Translations under genes and position numbers: made by a program
Part shown: positions 60,101 to 64,000 of the stretch, one piece after another
Numbering within the stretch: the first letter of the stretch is position 1
Layout: every line of letters begins with the position of its first letter
Origin: Toxoplasma gondii ME49
Lineage: Eukaryota; Apicomplexa; Conoidasida; Eucoccidiorida; Sarcocystidae
Assembly (NCBI RefSeq): GCF_000006565.2
Contig: NC_031480.1
Span: forward strand, 5,325,170 to 5,389,169
DNA: 64,000 bases
Reading direction: 5' to 3'
Notes under the pieces: generated by a model
Seen by the model: the letters and a program-made list of their open reading frames with translations, nothing else
What the model was told of the DNA's origin: nothing
The model's database searches: none

Positions 60101-61717
60101 GATTGGACGAAAGCGCAGGTACCTACTTTCTAGAGCAGGCTGTCCCAGAGTACATGCTACTAACGAGTTCCAGTCTGTGCCGTTTCTTGGTAAGTCGATG
60201 AAACGCCAACATCGTTCAATGTGGTTGGCGAAATCAACCCGTTCCAATTCAGTTCCCACTTTTGCGTCTTGTGCATGCAGTCGTGTGGTTCGAAAACAGG
60301 CCACGAGACTCGTTTCACAGAGTCAACACGCCTACACAATTCAAGCGCTTGTGCGTAGGGGACTGCAAACGTTTCTGGCGCTTTCACTCATGTACCCTTT
60401 AGTGCGAGATAACGCTCCCTTTTCTCTCCATTGAGAACGCCGATGCAAGCAAATCATGTGAAAGCTTGCCCAGGGTCTATAATTATGGTTAAAACTCTTG
60501 TGCTTTGGTGTCCACTCGTGAATTTAGCGAGTTGTTTGCTCTTTGCAGTATCTCAGCGACAAGTGACAGTCCAGTCTTCGTCACCCTCTTCGTGCAGCAT
60601 CTCTCCAGGTGTGGTAAGCTCTCCGGAGTTAGAAACACCTGATTCTTATGAGTCGCTTTCCTCTGGAGAGGTCCCACCGAGTCTTGAACAGCCTCCCCTG
60701 CCGGCTTCTCCAGTCATCCACGGTCACAACATGGACGTGAACCAGCGCTTATCCCCAGACGGATCTCCACTTTCTTCGAATGCTCAGTCAAGATGTAGCA
60801 TGACGCCCTTAACATTACCGGCAACAAATATCGGAACGCGCCCTATCTCATCTACCTTAAATTCGCCCCGTTCCCCCATCGATTTCACAGGCTGCTACGG
60901 AAAGAGCCTGACGTTCCCGGACTCCGCATCCGATAAAGTCTCTAGAGTCTCTAACAGATTCCCAGCGGCGCAGAAATCTGTTCTTGCATCCTCATTTATA
61001 GAGAAGAACGCACGTGAACGGATGGCCACGCCTCCAGCAACAGCACCTGCCTCTTGCGCAGAGGCGTCGTTTGCCGGCACTCCACCGATTGTGGAGCAAG
61101 TTTGCCGCAAGACATCACCAAAAGAAAGACAAAGGCGTAAACTCGAGTATTCGAAGCTTAAAAAAGGCACCGAAAGTGCACAGTTTACCGACTCCTACTT
61201 TTTAGGATCGTCACAGTCGAAGCACAGCGACCAATGTTCAGCCGGCCCCTGTACAAGCGTCACACATTCTCCTCCAAGAGGTTCCGCTGTGTCTTCTCCA
61301 AGAGGTTCCGCTGTGTCTTCTCCAAGAGGCGCGTCCGAAGGGGCCGAAGCATCCGCATTTCTCTCGTCCCGGAGAGGAGAAACCAGTTTGACTTGCCTCA
61401 CGCGTCCTTCTGGTCTAAAAAAGCTACGTGGTGCAGGAACCGCCAATCCGCTAGATTCGCCTAGGAGAGGTGACCAGGATCGACCGACTGCAGTGCATTG
61501 CGCCGTTTCCGCGATATGCGCTATTGCCGCGACATCTTTGTCGCCTCGCCATCGTTTGCCAGATTCTCCCCAACAGGTTCCGCTTCCGTTTCTGTTGTCT
61601 CCAACTACGGCAGAGGCGGATGCTTCGTACCCTGGAGAGGAGTTCCCTGCAAGTGCTCCAAATATTCTGGAGTGCTCTGACATGGCATTTGGCACTCCAG
61701 TTCCAGGCTGGCACTGA
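51193..61717 (+). CDS. Eight-exon gene for a 2561-residue coiled-coil and disordered protein, function unknown
   Basis: Exons: 51193-51865, 52185-52372, 52988-53122, 53671-53748, 53980-54264, 54738-57431, 57726-60189 and 60549-61717; 7686 nt, all phases consistent (1, 0, 0, 0, 0, 0, 1). Donors include GTGAGT, GTAAGG, GTAAGA and GTAAGT; all acceptors end in CAG. Exon 1 (1-224) is basic and disordered with an acidic N-terminus (MEDEVVVLVP). Exons 2-5 and the start of exon 6 (about 225-480) are helical and heptad-like: NLAALDKQASNAL, LVATVNSLAEDIRNLK, a 26-residue Glu/Lys helix, then QKIRRDFEALTEHL; probably one coiled coil cut by short exons. Exons 6-8 encode about 2080 residues rich in Ser, Pro, Arg and Thr, with many SP/TP dipeptides, so a heavily phosphorylated scaffold is plausible. 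No signal peptide or membrane helix is evident. I recognise no family; a centrosomal or cytoskeletal scaffold is a guess from architecture only. Confidence 0.86.
61274..61329 (+). repeat. 24-base tandem repeat in the last exon of the 2561-residue gene
   Basis: Two exact 24-base units beginning at 61274 and 61298, plus the start of a third at 61322. They encode PRGSAVSS repeats within the Ser/Pro-rich tail. The unit length is a multiple of three, so copy-number change keeps the frame. Confidence 0.9.
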
Positions 61718-63306
61718 CCGTATCCTCGTTTGCACTTCAGATGAAAAGCCCACATGATTCAATGCAGCTACAAAGCAGAGGATGACGGCATCTGCATGTG
61801 TCTGCACAGTCTATTAAGGAGTCCATTCTCAACAAAACATGTGCAAAACGCCCACTGCCTTGAACAGGACTGCTGACTGAAAGTCTCGTATCAATGCTGA
61901 AGTGCGGCACAAGTTATTAACGCGGGAAATAAAGAGCTTGGTTGCAAGGTGACCTACCACGTACTTCTTTTATTCAGAGCTTCCCGACTTGCGGAGCACA
62001 TCTGTTTTACAACTCGAATGTTTTCTGAGTCGAGTTCAGAGCCGTATGCACATTTACGTGTAGCGAGTGCCCTACCAACTGATTTAGTGCCTAGATGCCC
62101 GGGCAGTATTTCCTGTCGGCTCTGTGCGCTTTGAATATCCGAATGTTAATTCTTCAACAGTTTATCACTAGAAATGTAGTCAGTGTATGGGTGATTATTT
62201 GGAACCCTCGTCTGACGCACAATCGATGGTGATCTTGAATGTACACGCGCTTGCGGTTTTCTGCTACGGCAATGACGACCGCCAGTCTCACGTTCATACC
62301 GTGCCGATGAAAACGAGAGAAGTCCACATCCGCTGAAAACGTCGCATTGCAATGAGAAAAAAAGAAACAAAGCCATGCTACAAAGTGCACCAGCTCAACA
62401 GAAACGTTTAAAGTTTGAGGAGCTGGTAGCCGTGCTGCGAAGAAAGCGGATGCGTCAGCCCCCTGCATGCTTCTTTCGCGGGTTAAGCAAGACATGAGGA
62501 ACGTTGCCCCCCAGTTTCACAGAGTCCTTTTCAACTTTTTTCTGGACTACAAACGTGCACAAAACTTGCGGTTTTATGTAGACACAACATATGTTGTGGG
62601 CTATCTCCATTCTTTCTTCCTTCGCGTCTGTCTGTGAGTTCCTGTTGCCACCGGGCGCTGCTGTCGAGGCTGAGCCGCTTTCAAGGTCCTTGGCTTGCAC
62701 GTCTAACTCGACTGCATGTTCTGAGTAGAATAAGAACAGTGTCTTTTTGTTCGCGTGCCAGTGCCGCAGCACTGCCGCAAAAAAGTCTAACGTTCTTTCG
62801 CTGTCGTCTTGATGTCGCCATAATGTTTACCACCCCCTTCAATCTTTCGCGACAACGGGTACGAACACGCAAGCTGCCATCTAGTGTAGTGGAGGTGACA
62901 CGGACTTTCCTCGTTTGCCATCAAACAAAAGAGAAAATTCCCCGCTTCTAAAGAGGAAGTTGTGTTTCTTAACAGGCTATTTAGCCCGCGGAAGCGCCTA
63001 CAGACCGCGGTGACCTTTGGGTGGTATCGGCAGTGCATCCGTGGTAGTGGTTGCATTATACGCATAGTGTGGCGTGACAGGATTTTCCCCCGCAGAAAAA
63101 GTTTTTTATATCTGTGAAAACACTCTGTATAACTTAGTAGACTGAATCAGTAGCAAGGAGAGGAAAACGTGCCTTTCTGTCCCGATGTACAAAGGCTGTA
63201 TGCTTATGCTTACAAGTATTCAACTTCGCGGCCTACTTCATAAGGACCGAGTTCCGGCAGTCATAAAAGCGGTTCGCTCGTCTGTGTGTGTGCTTGATGT
63301 GCACAG
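61718..63306. other. Intergenic region before the EF-hand gene
   Basis: No supported gene. A minus-strand frame at 62772-62455 (105 codons) and a plus-strand frame at 62634-62951 overlap each other; neither has splice partners I could confirm. One or more 5' exons of the EF-hand gene must lie here, because its first visible exon starts at an acceptor. They were not identified. Confidence 0.45.
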
Positions 63307-63943
63307 CGCGCCGAGCTGAAGGGCGCCTTTGACGAATTCGACACCAAGAAGACAGGCTACCTGAGTCTGAACCGGTTTGTTTTTTTGCTCAAGTCCATCG
63401 GCGTGAACATTTCCAGAAGAGATCTACTTGCCATCACTGCTGGTGAGCACATCCAAGTCTTCACTTGGTTTTCGTTCCTCTTCCCTGTTGCTGTACCAAC
63501 TTCACTAACAGGACATCGATCTCATGGAACTGTGTGGCAGTGTCGCGGATCGTTCTTCCCAGTGGAAAACCCCGGCGACTTTCTTCCGCGAATTATTGTC
63601 GGCCCAGCATATGTTGAATGACTGGGTGAACGCTTTCTACGCGTGGTGTTGTTGAATGATACTTGGCTTCCTTAATGTTCAGACCGGGTGCGTGCGATAT
63701 CGCCAGCGAATCGCCTTCGTATTCCTGAATGCCGCAGGATTGTGTGGTCCGTGTGCTTGCTGTCCAACTCAGAGAATCGAGAAAGAGGGGATTTCTCTTT
63801 TGAAGACTTCATGACTGTAGCGTCAGTCGTGTACAACGACGTCGCGATCGAGCGGGGTCTGGTGCAGGCTCTCAGACAAATCTGCCCAAAGGGTTCGAAA
63901 ACTGTGTCAACGGCAATACTCCGGGAACACCTTTTGAAACTTG
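63307..63943 (+). CDS. EF-hand (calmodulin/centrin-like) protein, internal exons, partial
   Basis: The first visible exon, 63307-63442, starts after GTGCACAG and ends at a GTGAGC donor. It encodes RAELKGAFDEFDTKKTGYLS and continues as a helix with KSIGVNISRRDLLAI, a typical EF-hand helix-loop-helix. Its loop has Asp1, Lys3, Thr5, Gly6 and Arg at position 12 instead of Glu, so calcium binding is doubtful. A later exon, 63738-63943 (phase 2 entry, GTACGT donor), encodes a second EF-like unit, NRERGDFSFEDFMTV, then an acidic helix. Between them, sequence from 63512 is coding-like in two frames, and the joints are unresolved: the DIDLMELCG frame fits composition, the GHRSHGTVW frame fits phase. 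The N-terminal exon(s) lie to the left and the gene continues past 64000. A member of the calmodulin/centrin superfamily is likely; the exact type is not decidable. Confidence 0.68.
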
Positions 63944-64000
63944 GTACGTTTCAAGCCTGTGCCAGCGCCGCACTGGCTTGCGGATGCCGGCAGTTCGTGA

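Overview
The window looks like nuclear DNA of a coccidian apicomplexan of the Toxoplasma/Neospora/Hammondia type. The reasons are near-balanced base composition, intron-rich genes with GT..AG introns of a few hundred bases, start codons in CAAAATGG-like contexts, and conserved housekeeping proteins swollen by long low-complexity insertions. (TA)n tracts occur in introns and flanks. Species and chromosome cannot be fixed from the sequence alone. Gene models were built by hand: splice sites were accepted only where donor, acceptor and reading-frame phase agreed.

Left part (1-10.7 kb): the first exon of a minus-strand gene running off the left edge, then a long single-exon plus-strand gene (4122-8606) for a 1494-residue low-complexity/coiled-coil protein, then about 2 kb without a supported gene.

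Accessory part (10.7-22.5 kb): the most unusual region. A minus-strand six-exon gene (17516 to 12611) encodes a predicted 1000-residue protein. It has a hydrophobic N-terminus, four diverged copies of one Arg-rich helical domain (one per exon, every intron in phase 1), and a Pro/Ser-rich tail with basic clusters. A second, collinear copy lies at about 18.1-22.45 kb. It has lost about 2 kb, including the tail exon, and carries a stop and a frameshift, so it is a pseudogene. The 1.4 kb flanking each copy on its 3' side is very similar between the two and sits about 7.4 kb apart.

Middle part (22.8-34.1 kb): a small plus-strand gene of about six exons (weak 3' half), a minus-strand gene built from tiny exons (60, 43, 38 and 33 nt, then a larger one), and a three-exon plus-strand gene for a GDT1/TMEM165 (UPF0016) membrane cation/proton exchanger with a 220-residue insertion.

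Right part (34-64 kb): a nine-exon minus-strand gene (46570 to 36309) for a 2068-residue clustered-mitochondria (CLU/CluA) protein, with ubiquitin-like N-terminus, GSKIP-like region, CLU domain and C-terminal TPR region. Next is an eight-exon plus-strand gene (51193 to 61717) for a 2561-residue coiled-coil/disordered protein, and then the start of an EF-hand gene (63307 onward) that leaves the window on the right. The GDT1 and CLU genes are convergent; the CLU and 2561-residue genes are divergent with a 4.6-kb space between them. No operon-like organisation, rRNA, tRNA or CRISPR array was found.
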